A program made the translations under genes and the position numbers. From positions 2,978,001-3,042,000 of the forward strand of contig NZ_CP109137.1 of assembly GCF_035918095.1 (NCBI RefSeq): a stretch of 64,000 nucleotides of DNA, in the 5' to 3' direction. The notes beneath the pieces are model-generated. The model worked only from the letters and a program-made list of their open reading frames with translations, did not search any database and was not told the DNA's origin. The DNA comes from Streptomyces sp. NBC_01750 (lineage in GTDB: Bacteria; Actinomycetota; Actinomycetes; Streptomycetales; Streptomycetaceae). Of the stretch, positions 1-8,907 are shown piece after piece. The stretch's first letter is position 1. Each line of letters begins with the position of its first letter.

Positions 1-1075
1 ACCAGCCCGCGGGGCCGCCGCGGAAGTCCTTGACCGTCACCGTCTTCAGATCGCCGGTGGCTGCCCCGCCCTTGCCGAAGTCGACCGCCGACATCTGGAC
101 GGTGTCACCCGCCTGGGACATGGACAACGTGCCTGCCGCGACGGAGGCGTTGAGCTTCTGGCTGTTGCCGGGCAGAGGCGTGTCGTCGATGACGGTGTAC
201 GCCGCCGGGCCGGCGCCCTTCTCCGCCGACCAGGCACTGCCTTCGTACGCGACAATGCCGGTGGTCGCCTTGTTGTTGACCTTGAGCTGCGCGGTGAAGC
301 CGCCCGTGGCGTCGGCCTTGAGGGCCGCCCTGTCGGCTGTCTCGGCCGCTCCGGCCCGTCCGACGACGGTGATGTCGGCGAGCGGACTGAACTTCGCGCC
401 GGTGACGGTGACCGGGTCACCGGGCTTGCCGGAGGCCGTGGCGAGCTGGATGGTGCGCTCGTTGGCTCCCGGTACGTCCGTCGCGACGACCGTCTGGGAG
501 ACGGGCGCCGGCGGATTGATGACCGTACAGGGGGTGTCCAGCTCCATGATGTAGCTGGTGTGGATGTTGTAGTCGCCGGGCGAGAGGGTGATCGAGCCGG
601 GCGCGGCGACCGTGAAGGTGCCGGTCATCGAGAACGGCGGGAACGCTCCCTTGCCCGGGACGGGCGGGTTCTTCTTGGGGCCGGTGACCGTGACGCTGCC
701 GGCCTGGGCGCCGCCGAGGGTGACCTTGCCGCTGGGCGTCATGATGTCGGCCGGAAGCGCGAGGTCGACCGGGTTGCTGGCGGCCGGCTTCGTGACCGTG
801 TACGTGACCTTGACGGTGTCGCCCACCTTGGGGGCGGCGTTGTCGACGGTGATCTCGGCGGTCGTGGTGCCGTCGATGGGCGGGATGCCGGCGATGGGCG
901 GCGGTACGCAGTGGGTCGCGAAGTCCACCGGTGCGGAAGCGGCGGCCATCGCGTTCGCGGGTGCGGCGAGCGATGCCGCGCCCGCGACCAGGGCGAGGGA
1001 CCCCAGTGCGGCGGTCCACCGTCGCCTGCGGTCGGTGGATCTTCGGTTGGCGGATCTTCGGGCGGCTGTAGCCAT
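1..1075 (-). CDS. Secreted multi-domain beta-rich surface protein, partial (C-terminus off the window)
   Basis: The frame is open from an ATG at 1075 to the left edge, giving at least 358 residues with no stop. The first ~42 residues form a signal peptide: an Arg-rich n-region, a hydrophobic Ala/Leu/Val stretch, and Ala-Asn-Ala before the mature part. The mature part is rich in Thr, Val, Pro and Gly with few charged residues. It reads as repeated Ig-like beta modules, including a segment beginning PGDPVTVTGAKFSP that resembles extracellular bacterial Ig/IPT-type repeats. A good ribosome-binding site (AAGGGGG) lies just before the start. The 5' leader carries a hairpin and an upstream palindrome (listed separately). 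No catalytic motif is visible, so function is unknown; an exported structural or adhesive role is inferred from composition. Confidence 0.8.
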   Translation of the reverse strand, partial: MATAARRSANRRSTDRRRRWTAALGSLALVAGAASLAAPANAMAAASAPVDFATHCVPPPIAGIPPIDGTTTAEITVDNAAPKVGDTVKVTYTVTKPAASNPVDLALPADIMTPSGKVTLGGAQAGSVTVTGPKKNPPVPGKGAFPPFSMTGTFTVAAPGSITLSPGDYNIHTSYIMELDTPCTVINPPAPVSQTVVATDVPGANERTIQLATASGKPGDPVTVTGAKFSPLADITVVGRAGAAETADRAALKADATGGFTAQLKVNNKATTGIVAYEGSAWSAEKGAGPAAYTVIDDTPLPGNSQKLNASVAAGTLSMSQAGDTVQMSAVDFGKGGAATGDLKTVTVKDFRGGPAGW

Positions 1076-1104
1076 GATTGCCCCCTTCTGAGGAATGCTG
1101 GGGG

Positions 1105-1138
1105 CCATTGACGTGGGACTGCCGAAAGAAGTCAATGG
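1105..1138 (-). promoter_or_regulatory. Inverted repeat in the 5' leader of the secreted-protein gene
   Basis: CCATTGAC (1105-1112) and GTCAATGG (1131-1138) are perfect 8-base arms with an 18-base loop, 30 bases upstream of the start codon at 1075. On the transcript this could form a hairpin ahead of the ribosome-binding site. It may also be a DNA-binding site. Only the symmetry is observed. Confidence 0.35.
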
Positions 1139-1150
1139 AATCGAAATGCG

Positions 1151-1173
1151 GTATCTGATGACCCATCAGATAC
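1151..1173. promoter_or_regulatory. Perfect 23-bp palindrome, candidate operator
   Basis: GTATCTGATG-ACC-CATCAGATAC is a perfect 10-base inverted repeat with a 3-base spacer, 76-98 bases upstream of the secreted-protein start. It is AT-richer than its surroundings. Its length and symmetry suit a dimeric regulator of the TetR or GntR kind, but no regulator gene lies next to it. Confidence 0.45.
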
Positions 1174-1344
1174 TGTCAAGATCCGCGTCTCCGCAGGCCG
1201 GAAGGGGAATCGGCACCACCGGATCGATGACGCCGATTCCTGTCACAGTGGTGCTGTCATGTGATGGGGCCGTAGCGCACCCGCCGCCCGCGAACGAGGC
1301 GCCGGCTCGGCGGGGAGCAGCGGCCCGTTCCCCGGGCCGTGACG

Positions 1345-1749
1345 TCAGACGCCCGCGACGCTCCGGCGCTTGCGGAACCGGTCGGCCATGAGCGCCGCCT
1401 GGACAGCCACGTACAGCGTGCCGAGCACACCGACCGCAAGATCGAGCCAATCGGCGCCACGGCCGAGCGCCAGGCTCCGTACCGCGGCTCCGCCCAGCCA
1501 CAGCGAGAGCGACGCCAGCAGCACGCTCGCGACCGCCTGAGCGGTGCGCGCCGCGCGCTCGCGTCCGTAGCCCTTCAGCAGCTCGCCGGCGGCGAAGGCG
1601 ACCACCGCGAAGGGCCAGACATCCATCGCCTCCACAGCTCCTGTGAGGGCGCCCTCGACGAGGTTGCCGGCCCCGACGGTGCCGGCACCCGCCAGTGCGA
1701 TCCAGGCGAACACCCGCTGACGTCGCGCTCGTTTCGGAGCGCCGCGCAT
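1345..1749 (-). CDS. Small integral membrane protein, unknown function
   Basis: This encodes 134 residues with a basic N-terminus (RGAPKRARRQR) and hydrophobic stretches near residues 13-33, 40-60, 67-90 and 98-118. Three or four membrane helices and a basic C-terminal tail (RFRKRRS) are therefore likely. Its ATG shares one base with the stop of the upstream cytidine deaminase-like gene (TGATG at 1747-1751), so the two are translationally coupled. I recognise no family motif. Confidence 0.75.
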   Translation of the reverse strand: MRGAPKRARRQRVFAWIALAGAGTVGAGNLVEGALTGAVEAMDVWPFAVVAFAAGELLKGYGRERAARTAQAVASVLLASLSLWLGGAAVRSLALGRGADWLDLAVGVLGTLYVAVQAALMADRFRKRRSVAGV

Positions 1750-2102
1750 CAGCCCGCCGCCACCGCGGACTTGAGCGTTCCGTCGGGCCCGGCGAGCAGC
1801 ACCGGGGTCTTGGGGCCGCCCAGGTCACGTACCGCGGCGCGGTCCGCCTCGGCAGCGGCGTCCGCCTCGGAGACCACGGCAGCGGCCTCGAGGGACTTCG
1901 CGCCGCTGGCGACGGCCATGGCGACGGCGGTCTGCAGCGCGCTGAGCTTCAGCGACTCAAGCTCCACGGTCCCCGCGACATACGTACGCCCCGTCTCGTC
2001 CCGTACGGCAGCACCCTCGGACACGCCGTTGCGGGCCCGGGCGCTGCGCGCCAGCGTGATGATCTTGCGGTCCTCGGGATCGAGGTCGGTGCTCTGCGTC
2101 AT
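1749..2102 (-). CDS. Cytidine deaminase-like protein lacking zinc ligands
   Basis: This encodes 117 residues starting MTQSTDLDPEDRK. An upstream in-frame start at 2195 would add an Arg/Pro-rich tail and is disfavoured. The layout follows the cytidine deaminase fold: an N-terminal helix, a strand with AGTVELES, then a helix LKLSALQTAVAMAVASGA. In active enzymes that helix carries C-A-E or H-A-E, and a later loop carries P-C-x-x-C. Here the first site reads S-A-L, and the protein contains no Cys or His at all, so it cannot bind catalytic zinc in the usual way. In actinobacteria such genes occur beside era and the ybeY region, and this one lies in the same direction, downstream of ybeY. It is probably a catalytically inactive homologue. 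Confidence 0.7.
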   Translation of the reverse strand: MTQSTDLDPEDRKIITLARSARARNGVSEGAAVRDETGRTYVAGTVELESLKLSALQTAVAMAVASGAKSLEAAAVVSEADAAAEADRAAVRDLGGPKTPVLLAGPDGTLKSAVAAG

Positions 2103-2163
2103 GGCTCGAGCATAGATCGGCCGCCCGGCACGGAGCCGGGCGGCCGGTCGGAGTGGCCGGGGC

Positions 2164-2898
2164 TCAGCCCTGGACGCCCTTGACGAACTTGTCACCGATC
2201 CGCTTGACCAGATCCGCGAAGTCCTTCTGCGCCGTGGCGCCGCCCTCGTTCATGTACGCGACGCGGGTGGCACCGGTGCCCTGGTGCGCGACCAGCAGAT
2301 CGGCCTTGATCACGATGCCGGGCGCGAACTCGATGGACATCTGGAAGGCGTGCGATGCCTCGCCGACCTTCGGAACGTCGAGCTTCTCGATCTTGACGGC
2401 GGTCTTCTCGCCCTCCATCTCGAAGGAGACGGTGGAGCAGCTGTCCAGCGCCGTGCCGACGGCCTTGGTGAAGTCGGCGGCGCCCGCGCCGGCGAACGTG
2501 AGGACCTGCTGGCTCAGCTCGGTCTTGCCGTCTGCCTGCTTGAAGTCGACGTCTCCACCCTTGGTGGCGCCCTTGACCTTGGCGCCCATCAGGTCGGCGA
2601 GCGGCTGGCACTCGGGCTTGTCGGCCTTCGGGGCCGGGGTGTTGTCGACGGGGACCTTGCCGGCCTTCCAGCCGGAGGGAAGGTCCTTGACCTCGACGGT
2701 CGCGGCCTTCATCTGCGCGGCGGTCAGCGGCGTGAGCGCCGGCGACTCCTTGTCCCCGCCCTTCGCCTTGTCCTTGGACTGCTCCTGGCCGGCGGCCGGC
2801 TTCTTGTCGTCGGACGATCCGCCGCAGGCCGCCGCGGTGAAGCACAGCGCGGAGACGGTGAGAGCAGCGACAACGCCGCGGCGCAAACGGGTACTCAT
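2164..2898 (-). CDS. Secreted lipoprotein, unknown function
   Basis: This encodes 244 residues from the ATG at 2898, which follows AGGGGAG at suitable spacing; the start at 2928 would spoil the signal peptide. The N-terminus is basic (STRLRRG), followed by a hydrophobic core and the lipobox T-A-A-A-C, with lipidated Cys25. The next ~40 residues are a Gly/Ser/Asp/Lys-rich linker. The remaining ~190 residues are a mixed globular domain with two further cysteines that could pair. It probably sits on the outer face of the membrane. The fold resembles the sensor-like lipoproteins common in Streptomyces, but I see no specific family motif. Confidence 0.8.
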   Translation of the reverse strand: MSTRLRRGVVAALTVSALCFTAAACGGSSDDKKPAAGQEQSKDKAKGGDKESPALTPLTAAQMKAATVEVKDLPSGWKAGKVPVDNTPAPKADKPECQPLADLMGAKVKGATKGGDVDFKQADGKTELSQQVLTFAGAGAADFTKAVGTALDSCSTVSFEMEGEKTAVKIEKLDVPKVGEASHAFQMSIEFAPGIVIKADLLVAHQGTGATRVAYMNEGGATAQKDFADLVKRIGDKFVKGVQG

Positions 2899-2990
2899 GA
2901 AAGTGGTACTCCCCTGGTTCTGTCCCAAAAAAGCTCATGGGGAGCTTCCCCCCTCCCCGGTAACGGGCAGAGGATACACATACGCCGAGG

Positions 2991-3878
2991 TCAGCCCGCC
3001 ACCGGATACATCGAGCCGCGTCTGCCCTCCGGGCTCGCCAGCCACTCCAGCTTCGCCGCCGTATCCGCTTCCGGCAGCGGCGTATGCATCACGATCGCCA
3101 GATCCGGCCTGGCCGGCACCCTCAGCTGGGTCGACTCCACGAACAGCGCCCCGACCAGTGGGTGTTCCAGCTCCTTGCGGACCTGTCCGCCGGGCGCGAT
3201 GTCGCGCCGCTCCCACAGCGCGGTGAACTCCTCGCTGGCCGCCTTCGCTTCCTCGACCACCGCCCGGAAGCCCTCGTCGTCGGGGCGCTCGGAGCAGGCG
3301 GCCCGGAACTGCGCGACGACGTACGGCGCGTTCCGCTCCCAGCTCCTGGCCCGCGAGCGGTAGATGGGGTCGGTGAAGAAGGCGATCAGACAGTTCTGCA
3401 CGAGCCCGGTGCGCATGCCGAGGACCATCCCCGCCGCGTCGTTGTAGAGGATCGTGTTCCAGTACGCGTCCATGATGTGCGCGGGGAAGGGCATCCAGGC
3501 GTCGATCAGCCGCCGCAGCCCGGCGCACATATCGGCGTCGCCCGGATCCACCTCCGGCGCGGGCGGGTTGAGCCCCGCAAGTACGTACAGATGGCGGCGC
3601 TCGACACTGCTCAGCCGCAGCACCCGGCCCACCGAGTCGAGGACCTGCGGTGAGACGGTGATGTCCCGCCCCTGCTCCAGCCACTGGTACCAGGAGACAC
3701 CGACGCCCGCGAGGACCGCGACCTCCTCACGGCGGAGTCCGGGCGTACGACGGCGGGCCCCGCCGTCCGGCAGGCCCGCCTCGGCCGGGCTGACCCTGGC
3801 ACGCCTGCTCATCAGGAACTCGCGCAGCTCGCCGAGGCGGTGCGCCTTCATCACATCCTGCTCGGCCGTCGTGGCCAC
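2991..3878 (-). CDS. XRE-family regulator with MmyB-like ligand-binding domain (copy 1)
   Basis: This encodes 295 residues from a GTG at 3878 preceded by AGGGGG; the ATG at 3947 has no supporting site. Residues ~15-95 are an XRE helix-turn-helix with the Streptomyces hallmark RRRTPGLRREEVAVLAGVG then SWYQWLEQGR. Residues ~105-275 match the PAS-like C-terminal domain of MmyB-type regulators (YWNTILYNDAAG, and later FVESTQLRVP). It is divergent from the MFS exporter at 3978, with 99 bases between them. By analogy it probably represses that exporter until a small ligand binds. It is paralogous to the regulator at 53927. Confidence 0.88.
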   Translation of the reverse strand: MATTAEQDVMKAHRLGELREFLMSRRARVSPAEAGLPDGGARRRTPGLRREEVAVLAGVGVSWYQWLEQGRDITVSPQVLDSVGRVLRLSSVERRHLYVLAGLNPPAPEVDPGDADMCAGLRRLIDAWMPFPAHIMDAYWNTILYNDAAGMVLGMRTGLVQNCLIAFFTDPIYRSRARSWERNAPYVVAQFRAACSERPDDEGFRAVVEEAKAASEEFTALWERRDIAPGGQVRKELEHPLVGALFVESTQLRVPARPDLAIVMHTPLPEADTAAKLEWLASPEGRRGSMYPVAG

Positions 3879-3977
3879 GTACTCCCCCTGGTCCGTACGC
3901 CTGGCTGCCTGGTGGTGCGACCAACAGGATAAGTACCGGCTCCCCACGGATATTCCTGGAGCCGGAGGGTGTTGCCC

Positions 3978-5378
3978 ATGGCAATCGACACCTCCGCCCC
4001 CGCTCCCGCGGCGACCGCGCCGCCCAAGCTCTCCGGCCGGGCCAAGCTGATCCTGCTCGTCCTGTGCGCCGCCCAGTTCATGGTCGCGCTCGACTTCTCC
4101 GTACTCAATGTGGCGCTGCCCGTCCTCGGCGAGGACCTGGGCATGAGCCGGTCCGCGCTGCAGTGGGCGGTCACCGCCTTCGCGCTGCCCTCCGGCGGCT
4201 TCCTGCTGCTCTTCGGCCGGACCGCCGACCTGTACGGGCGGCGCAAGCTGTTTCTCACCGGTCTCGCCGTCTTCGGCGCCGCCTCGCTGCTCGCGACGTT
4301 CGCCTGGGACCCGGCATCCTTCCTGGCCGGCCGGGCCCTGCAGGGTCTGGGCGCGGCCGCCATCGTGCCGACCGGAATGTCGCTGCTCACCACCACCTTC
4401 CCGGAAGGCCCGCAGCGCGACCGGGCGCTGGGCATCAGCGGCACGCTGCTGTCACTGGGCTTCACCATCGGCATGGTGCTGGGCGGCGTACTGACGGACA
4501 CCCTGGGCTGGCGCTCCACGATGGGCCTGCTGGCCGTCGCCGCGCTGCTCGTCCTCGTACTGGCACCCGGTCTGCTGGCCGAGTCCCGGCACCCGGAGCG
4601 GCCGCGTCTTGACGTGCCCGGTGCGGTCACCGTCACCGGCGGGCTGCTCGCCGTGATCTACGCCCTGTCCACGGCGGCCGAGCGGGGCTTCGGCGGCGCG
4701 GACGTCCTGGTGACCCTGCTCGCCGGTGTCGCGCTGCTGGTCGGGTTCGTACTGGTCGAGTCCCGGTCCGCCGCCCCGCTGGTCTCACTGCCGATGCTGA
4801 GGCGGCGGACGGTGGCCTGGGGGAATCTGGGCGGTCTGGTGACCTTCTCGATGATGAGCACGGTCGTCTTCGTCCTCACCCTCTACCTCCAGGAAGTGCT
4901 GGAACTCTCCGCCTTCCGGACCGGTCTGGTTTTCGGCGTCCAGGGCGCGCTGTCGGCCTTCGCCGGTGCGTACGCGCCCAGGCTCATCGGCCGCATCGGC
5001 GCCCGCCGCACGCTGGTCGTATCGCTGCTCGGCCAGGGCGTGTTCGTCGCCGCGCTGCTCGGCATCGGCACCGGCTCGGGCGCCCTGCTGGCGACCGTCG
5101 CCGTCTCGCTGGCCAGCGTCTGCCATCTCGGGGCGATCATCTCCTACGGGCTGACGGTGACCTCCGGGGTTCCGGACGACGAGCAGGGCCTGGCGACCGG
5201 CCTGGTCACCACGACGCAGCAGGTGGGCATCACCATCGGCATCCCGCTGCTGGGTGTGCTGGCGACGACGCAGGGCTCGCTGTTCGACGGGGTCCGTACG
5301 GTGCTGGCGGTGGACGCGGCGGTTGTCGTGGCGGCGGCGGCCCTGGTGGGGGTGGGCCTGCGCAGGGCTCGGGGCTGA
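3978..5378 (+). CDS. MFS drug exporter, DHA2/14-helix type (copy 1)
   Basis: This encodes 466 residues from the ATG at 3978, eight bases after GGAGGG. The protein is strongly hydrophobic with about 14 predicted membrane helices. The first helix contains AQFMVALDFSVLNVALP, typical of DHA2 exporters. The loop between helices 2 and 3 carries the MFS signature GRTADLYGRRK. The segment GISGTLLSLGFTIGMVLGGVL corresponds to antiporter motif C. It probably exports a hydrophobic compound using proton-motive force. Transcription diverges from the XRE regulator. A palindromic intergenic repeat follows the stop codon. The substrate cannot be told from sequence. Confidence 0.88.
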   Translation: MAIDTSAPAPAATAPPKLSGRAKLILLVLCAAQFMVALDFSVLNVALPVLGEDLGMSRSALQWAVTAFALPSGGFLLLFGRTADLYGRRKLFLTGLAVFGAASLLATFAWDPASFLAGRALQGLGAAAIVPTGMSLLTTTFPEGPQRDRALGISGTLLSLGFTIGMVLGGVLTDTLGWRSTMGLLAVAALLVLVLAPGLLAESRHPERPRLDVPGAVTVTGGLLAVIYALSTAAERGFGGADVLVTLLAGVALLVGFVLVESRSAAPLVSLPMLRRRTVAWGNLGGLVTFSMMSTVVFVLTLYLQEVLELSAFRTGLVFGVQGALSAFAGAYAPRLIGRIGARRTLVVSLLGQGVFVAALLGIGTGSGALLATVAVSLASVCHLGAIISYGLTVTSGVPDDEQGLATGLVTTTQQVGITIGIPLLGVLATTQGSLFDGVRTVLAVDAAVVVAAAALVGVGLRRARG

Positions 5379-5388
5379 CCGGTCAGCC

Positions 5389-5447
5389 TCGCCGGCGTTT
5401 GAGGCGCGGGGTCCGGGCGGAGCCCCGGTGGGGTCCCCTTGGGGTCC
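5389..5447. repeat. GC-rich intergenic repeat element
   Basis: This lies between the convergent MFS and MmcQ genes. The core GAGGCGCGGGGTCCGGGCGG, continuing into AGCCCCG, recurs almost identically near 20947-20972 and partly near 20996-21014. It contains inverted GGGGTCCGGGCGGAGCCCCG symmetry and is followed by GGGGTCCCCTTGGGGTCCC. It may act as a bidirectional terminator. Elements of this type are scattered through Streptomyces intergenic regions. Confidence 0.55.
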
Positions 5448-5470
5448 CGGTTAAGGGAAGGCGGCCCGGG

Positions 5471-5824
5471 TCAGGCGCGGTCCAGGCGGAGGCGGTCCGC
5501 CCGCGGCAGGCCCGCGACCACCAGGTCGTACGAGTCCTCGATCAGCTCCCGGACCATCCGGTCCGGGAGCTCGTCGACCGTCACCGTGTTCCAGTGGCGC
5601 TTGTTCATGTGATAGCCGGGGGCGATCGCCTCGTGGTCGGCGCGCAGTTGGACCGCGATCTCCGGCTCGCACTTGAGGTTCACCTTCAGCGGCTCGGCAG
5701 CCAGCGAGCTGAGCGCGAAGAGTTTGCCCAGAACCTTGAAGACCGAGGTCTCCGGCCCGAACGGGAACTCCTCGACCGCCGCGTTGAATTCGAGGCAGAA
5801 CGCCCTCAGTTCCTGCGCCTTCAT
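5471..5824 (-). CDS. MmcQ/YjbR family DNA-binding protein
   Basis: This encodes 117 residues, the usual family length. It starts with K-A-Q-E-L-R-A-F-C and contains the family features FPFGPETSVFKVLGKLFAL, the pattern LKVNLKCEP, and a C-terminal YHMNKRHWNTV followed by an amphipathic helix that ends LIEDSYDLVVAGL. The family has a CyaY-like double-wing fold and no established molecular function. The gene overlaps the upstream CNNM/CorC gene by four bases (5821-5824) and is the last gene of that operon. Confidence 0.88.
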   Translation of the reverse strand: MKAQELRAFCLEFNAAVEEFPFGPETSVFKVLGKLFALSSLAAEPLKVNLKCEPEIAVQLRADHEAIAPGYHMNKRHWNTVTVDELPDRMVRELIEDSYDLVVAGLPRADRLRLDRA

Positions 5825-7119
5825 GTCGCTGCGTCCCCCTCGGGCTTCCCCGGCACCGGCTCCGCCAGCACCGTGACGATTTTGTTCCGGCGGCCGGCCG
5901 GGGACTCCGCGGTCAGCCGCAGCGCCCGCCCGTCCGGCAGGTCGACCACCGCGGACGCGCCCGCGATCGGCACCCGTCCCAGGGCCTTCGCCAGCAGTCC
6001 GCCGACGGTCTCCACATCCTCGTCGTCGAACTCGTCGAGTCCGTACAGCTCGCCGAGATCGTCGATGTCGAGGCGGGCGGTGACCCGGAAGCGGCCCTGG
6101 CCCAACTCCTCGACCTGCGGCAGCTCACGGTCGTACTCGTCGGTGATCTCGCCGACGATCTCCTCGAGGATGTCCTCGATCGTGACGATCCCGGCCGTGC
6201 CGCCGTACTCGTCGATGACGACGGCCACGTGATTGCGCTTCTGCTGCATCTCGCGCAGCAGATCTCCGGCGTTCTTGGTGTCGGGGACGAACACGGCCGG
6301 CCGCATCGTCGTGGAGACCAGATCGGACTCCGAGTCGCGGTTGATGTGTGTCTTGCGGACCAGGTCCTTCAGATACACGATGCCGACTATGTCGTCCTCG
6401 TTCTCCCCGGTGACGGGGATGCGCGAGAAGCCGGAGCGCAGCGCCAGGGTCAGCGCCTGCCGGATCGTCTTGTACCGCTCGATGCAGATCAAGTCGGTCC
6501 TGGGGACCATCACCTCGCGTACGAGGGTGTCGCCGAGCTCGAAGACGGAGTGCACCATGCGGCGCTCGTCGTCCTCGATCAGCGACTCCTGCTCGGCGAG
6601 GTCGACCATCGCCCGAAGCTCCGCCTCGCTCGCGAACGGGCCCTTGCGGAAACCCTTCCCGGGCGTGAACGCGTTGCCGAGCAGGATCAGCAGCTGCGGG
6701 ATCGGGCCCATGATGCGGGCCAGCGGGAGCAGGACGTACGCGGCAGCCGTGGCGGTGTTCAGCGGGTGCTGGCGGCCGATGGTGCGCGGTGAGACGCCCA
6801 CCGCGACATACGAGACGAGCACCATCACGACGATGGCGACGACCAGCGCCGTCCAGGTCTCCTTGAACTCCTCGAGGCAGGCATAGGTGACGAGCACCCC
6901 GGCCGCCATCTCGCAGGACACCCGCACCAGCAGGGCGACATTGAGGTACCGGGTCGGGTCGGCGGCGACCTGCGCCAGTTTCTCCGCGCCGCGCCGCCCG
7001 GACCGCATGGCCTCGGCGGCACGGAAACTGGAGACACGCGCCAGGCCCGCCTCCGCGCACGCCGCCAGCCAGGCGACGACGACCAGCAGAATCGCACCGA
7101 AGATCAGTTGACCGGTCAT
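5821..7119 (-). CDS. CNNM/CorC (HlyC) family membrane protein with CBS pair
   Basis: This encodes 432 residues. Residues 1-~190 form a DUF21/CNNM membrane domain with about four helices. Residues ~205-335 hold two CBS domains ([11 protein letters not shown] and later [20 protein letters not shown]). Residues ~345-425 form the CorC/HlyC C-terminal domain ([19 protein letters not shown]). The family includes magnesium/cobalt transporters and is often misnamed hemolysin. It sits between ybeY (overlap 7116-7119) and MmcQ (overlap 5821-5824), the usual order in actinobacteria, so all are probably co-transcribed. Ion specificity cannot be read from the sequence. Confidence 0.9.
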   Translation of the reverse strand: MTGQLIFGAILLVVVAWLAACAEAGLARVSSFRAAEAMRSGRRGAEKLAQVAADPTRYLNVALLVRVSCEMAAGVLVTYACLEEFKETWTALVVAIVVMVLVSYVAVGVSPRTIGRQHPLNTATAAAYVLLPLARIMGPIPQLLILLGNAFTPGKGFRKGPFASEAELRAMVDLAEQESLIEDDERRMVHSVFELGDTLVREVMVPRTDLICIERYKTIRQALTLALRSGFSRIPVTGENEDDIVGIVYLKDLVRKTHINRDSESDLVSTTMRPAVFVPDTKNAGDLLREMQQKRNHVAVVIDEYGGTAGIVTIEDILEEIVGEITDEYDRELPQVEELGQGRFRVTARLDIDDLGELYGLDEFDDEDVETVGGLLAKALGRVPIAGASAVVDLPDGRALRLTAESPAGRRNKIVTVLAEPVPGKPEGDAAT

Positions 7120-7613
7120 GAGACGGTCGGCGCCGGGGACGGACCGGTGTGGCCCTTCTCCGCCCGCCAGCCGTCGATGATCGCGGCCTGCAGACCGAAC
7201 ATCTCGGTCTTCTCGTCCGGCTCCTCATGGTCGTAGCCCAGCAGATGCAGCACTCCATGGACGGCAAGGAGCTGGAGCTCCTCGTCCATGGAGTGCTGTG
7301 TCGGGGCCTCTTCGCCCTGCTTCTTGGCGACTTCGGGGCAGAGCACGATGTCACCGAGGAGCCCCTGCGGGGGCTCCTCGTCGTCCTTGACCGGCGGACG
7401 CAACTCGTCCATCGGGAAGGACATGACATCGGTCGGACCGGGCAGATCCATCCACTGGATGTGCAACTGCTCCATGGCTTCGGCGTCCACGACGATCACC
7501 GAGAGCTCGGAGAGCGGGTGGATTCGCATCCGCGCGAGCGCGTAGCGGGCGACATCGAGGATCGCCAGCTCGTCGACCTCGGTTCCGGACTCGTTGTTGA
7601 CGTCGATCGACAT
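7116..7613 (-). CDS. ybeY: Endoribonuclease YbeY (16S rRNA 3' maturation)
   Basis: This encodes 165 residues and carries the zinc site [11 protein letters not shown] near residues 125-135, matching the HGxLHLxGYDH signature exactly. The second conserved block, [10 protein letters not shown], is also present. YbeY is a single-strand-specific metal-dependent endoribonuclease involved in 16S rRNA 3'-end processing and ribosome quality control. It follows the PhoH-like gene by 12 bases and overlaps the CNNM gene by four. The short acidic C-terminal tail beyond the zinc site is typical of actinobacterial versions. Confidence 0.95.
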   Translation of the reverse strand: MSIDVNNESGTEVDELAILDVARYALARMRIHPLSELSVIVVDAEAMEQLHIQWMDLPGPTDVMSFPMDELRPPVKDDEEPPQGLLGDIVLCPEVAKKQGEEAPTQHSMDEELQLLAVHGVLHLLGYDHEEPDEKTEMFGLQAAIIDGWRAEKGHTGPSPAPTVS

Positions 7614-7625
7614 GGTGCGCTGTTA

Positions 7626-8687
7626 CTACTTCCCGTTCGGGTGCCCGTTTTGGCCGTCGTACTTCTCGTACGCGTCGACGATACGGCCGACGAGCTTGTG
7701 CCGTACGACATCCTGGCTGGTGAGCCGGGAGAAGTGGACGTCCTCGACACCGTCCAGGATGTGCTGGACCTGGCGCAGTCCGCTCTTGGTGCCGTTCGGC
7801 AGGTCGACCTGGGTGACGTCACCGGTGATGACGATCTTCGAATCGAAGCCGAGCCGGGTCAGGAACATCTTCATCTGCTCGGCGCTGGTGTTCTGCGCCT
7901 CGTCGAGGATGATGAACGCGTCGTTGAGCGTACGGCCGCGCATGTACGCCAGCGGCGCGACCTCGATCGTGCCCGCCGCCATCAGCCGCGGGATCGAGTC
8001 GGGGTCGAGCATGTCGTGCAGCGCGTCGTACAGCGGCCGCAGATACGGGTCGATCTTCTCGTAGAGCGTGCCGGGCAGGAAGCCGAGACGCTCCCCGGCC
8101 TCCACCGCGGGACGCGTCAGGATGATGCGGTTGACCTGCTTGGACTGCAGGGCCTGGACCGCCTTGGCCATGGCGAGATACGTCTTGCCGGTACCGGCGG
8201 GGCCGATGCCGAACACAACCGTGTGCTTGTCGATCGCGTCGACGTACCGCTTCTGGTTGAGGGTCTTGGGGCGGATGGTCCGGCCGCGGCTGGAGAGGAT
8301 GTTCTGGGTGAGCACCTCGGCCGGGGTCTCGACCTCGCCGTTGCCGTCTTCGACTGCCCTGAGCATGGCGATCGAGCGTTCCACTGCGTCCTCCGTCATC
8401 GGCTGCCCGGTGCGGAGCACCAGCATCATCTCGTCGAACAAGCGCTGGATCAGGGCGACTTCCACGGCGTCACCGACCGCGCTCACCTGGTTGCCCCGGA
8501 CATGGATATCGGCCGCCGGGAAGGCCTTCTCGATCACGCGAAGCAGGGCGTCACCCGAGCCCAGGACCGTCACCATCGGATGCTTGGCGGGGACGGTGAA
8601 GTGGGCTCGCGCCTCCCCGGGCGCTGCGGGTCCCCCTACGCCCCCGGGGCGTGGGGGGCGGGTCTGGGCGTTAGGTGTCTGAGTCAT
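7626..8687 (-). CDS. phoH: PhoH-like (YbeZ) ATPase
   Basis: This encodes 353 residues from ATG 8687 (MTQTPNAQT). The in-frame ATGs at 8711 and 8759 add an unconserved leader; GGGAGG sits only one base before the 8711 ATG, so that start is not well supported. An N-terminal KH-like region (residues ~30-120) precedes the PhoH NTPase domain. Walker A is [11 protein letters not shown] near residue 160, and Walker B is [11 protein letters not shown]. YbeZ partners YbeY in ribosomal RNA maturation, which fits the adjacent ybeY. Upstream lies a tandem-repeat region, so the promoter is probably within 8690-8815. Confidence 0.93.
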   Translation of the reverse strand: MTQTPNAQTRPPRPGGVGGPAAPGEARAHFTVPAKHPMVTVLGSGDALLRVIEKAFPAADIHVRGNQVSAVGDAVEVALIQRLFDEMMLVLRTGQPMTEDAVERSIAMLRAVEDGNGEVETPAEVLTQNILSSRGRTIRPKTLNQKRYVDAIDKHTVVFGIGPAGTGKTYLAMAKAVQALQSKQVNRIILTRPAVEAGERLGFLPGTLYEKIDPYLRPLYDALHDMLDPDSIPRLMAAGTIEVAPLAYMRGRTLNDAFIILDEAQNTSAEQMKMFLTRLGFDSKIVITGDVTQVDLPNGTKSGLRQVQHILDGVEDVHFSRLTSQDVVRHKLVGRIVDAYEKYDGQNGHPNGK

Positions 8688-8816
8688 GGGCCGGCTCTGT
8701 GGCCTGCACATACCTCCCGTTGCAGGGTTCTCGCTGCTCGACAACCTCTGGAACACCAAGCGTACGACTTGACACTGACAAGGCCGAGGGCTTTTCCGGA
8801 GGCGTTGCGGAAGGTC

Positions 8817-8907
8817 AGCTTCCGGCGGAGACTCCGGGCTGGAGCTTCCGGCGGAGGCGTGGGGCCGGACCTTCAGGCGGAGGCCTGGGGCGGAGCTTCA
8901 GACGGAG
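8817..8907. repeat. Four-copy ~26-bp tandem repeat overlapping the PfkB kinase stop codon
   Basis: The related units AGCTTCCGGCGGAG (8817), AGCTTCCGGCGGAG (8843), ACCTTCAGGCGGAG (8869) and AGCTTCAGACGGAG (8894) are spaced 26, 26 and 25 bases apart. The last unit contains the TGA stop of the kinase at 8898-8900, so the array looks like successive copies of that gene's 3' end. The copies differ by a few bases and are decaying. Confidence 0.7.

Noticed and set aside
3978..5378. Part of a natural-product gene cluster
   Set aside because: A regulator and an exporter alone, surrounded by housekeeping genes and without any biosynthetic enzyme, do not support a cluster. The same holds for 52388-54814.
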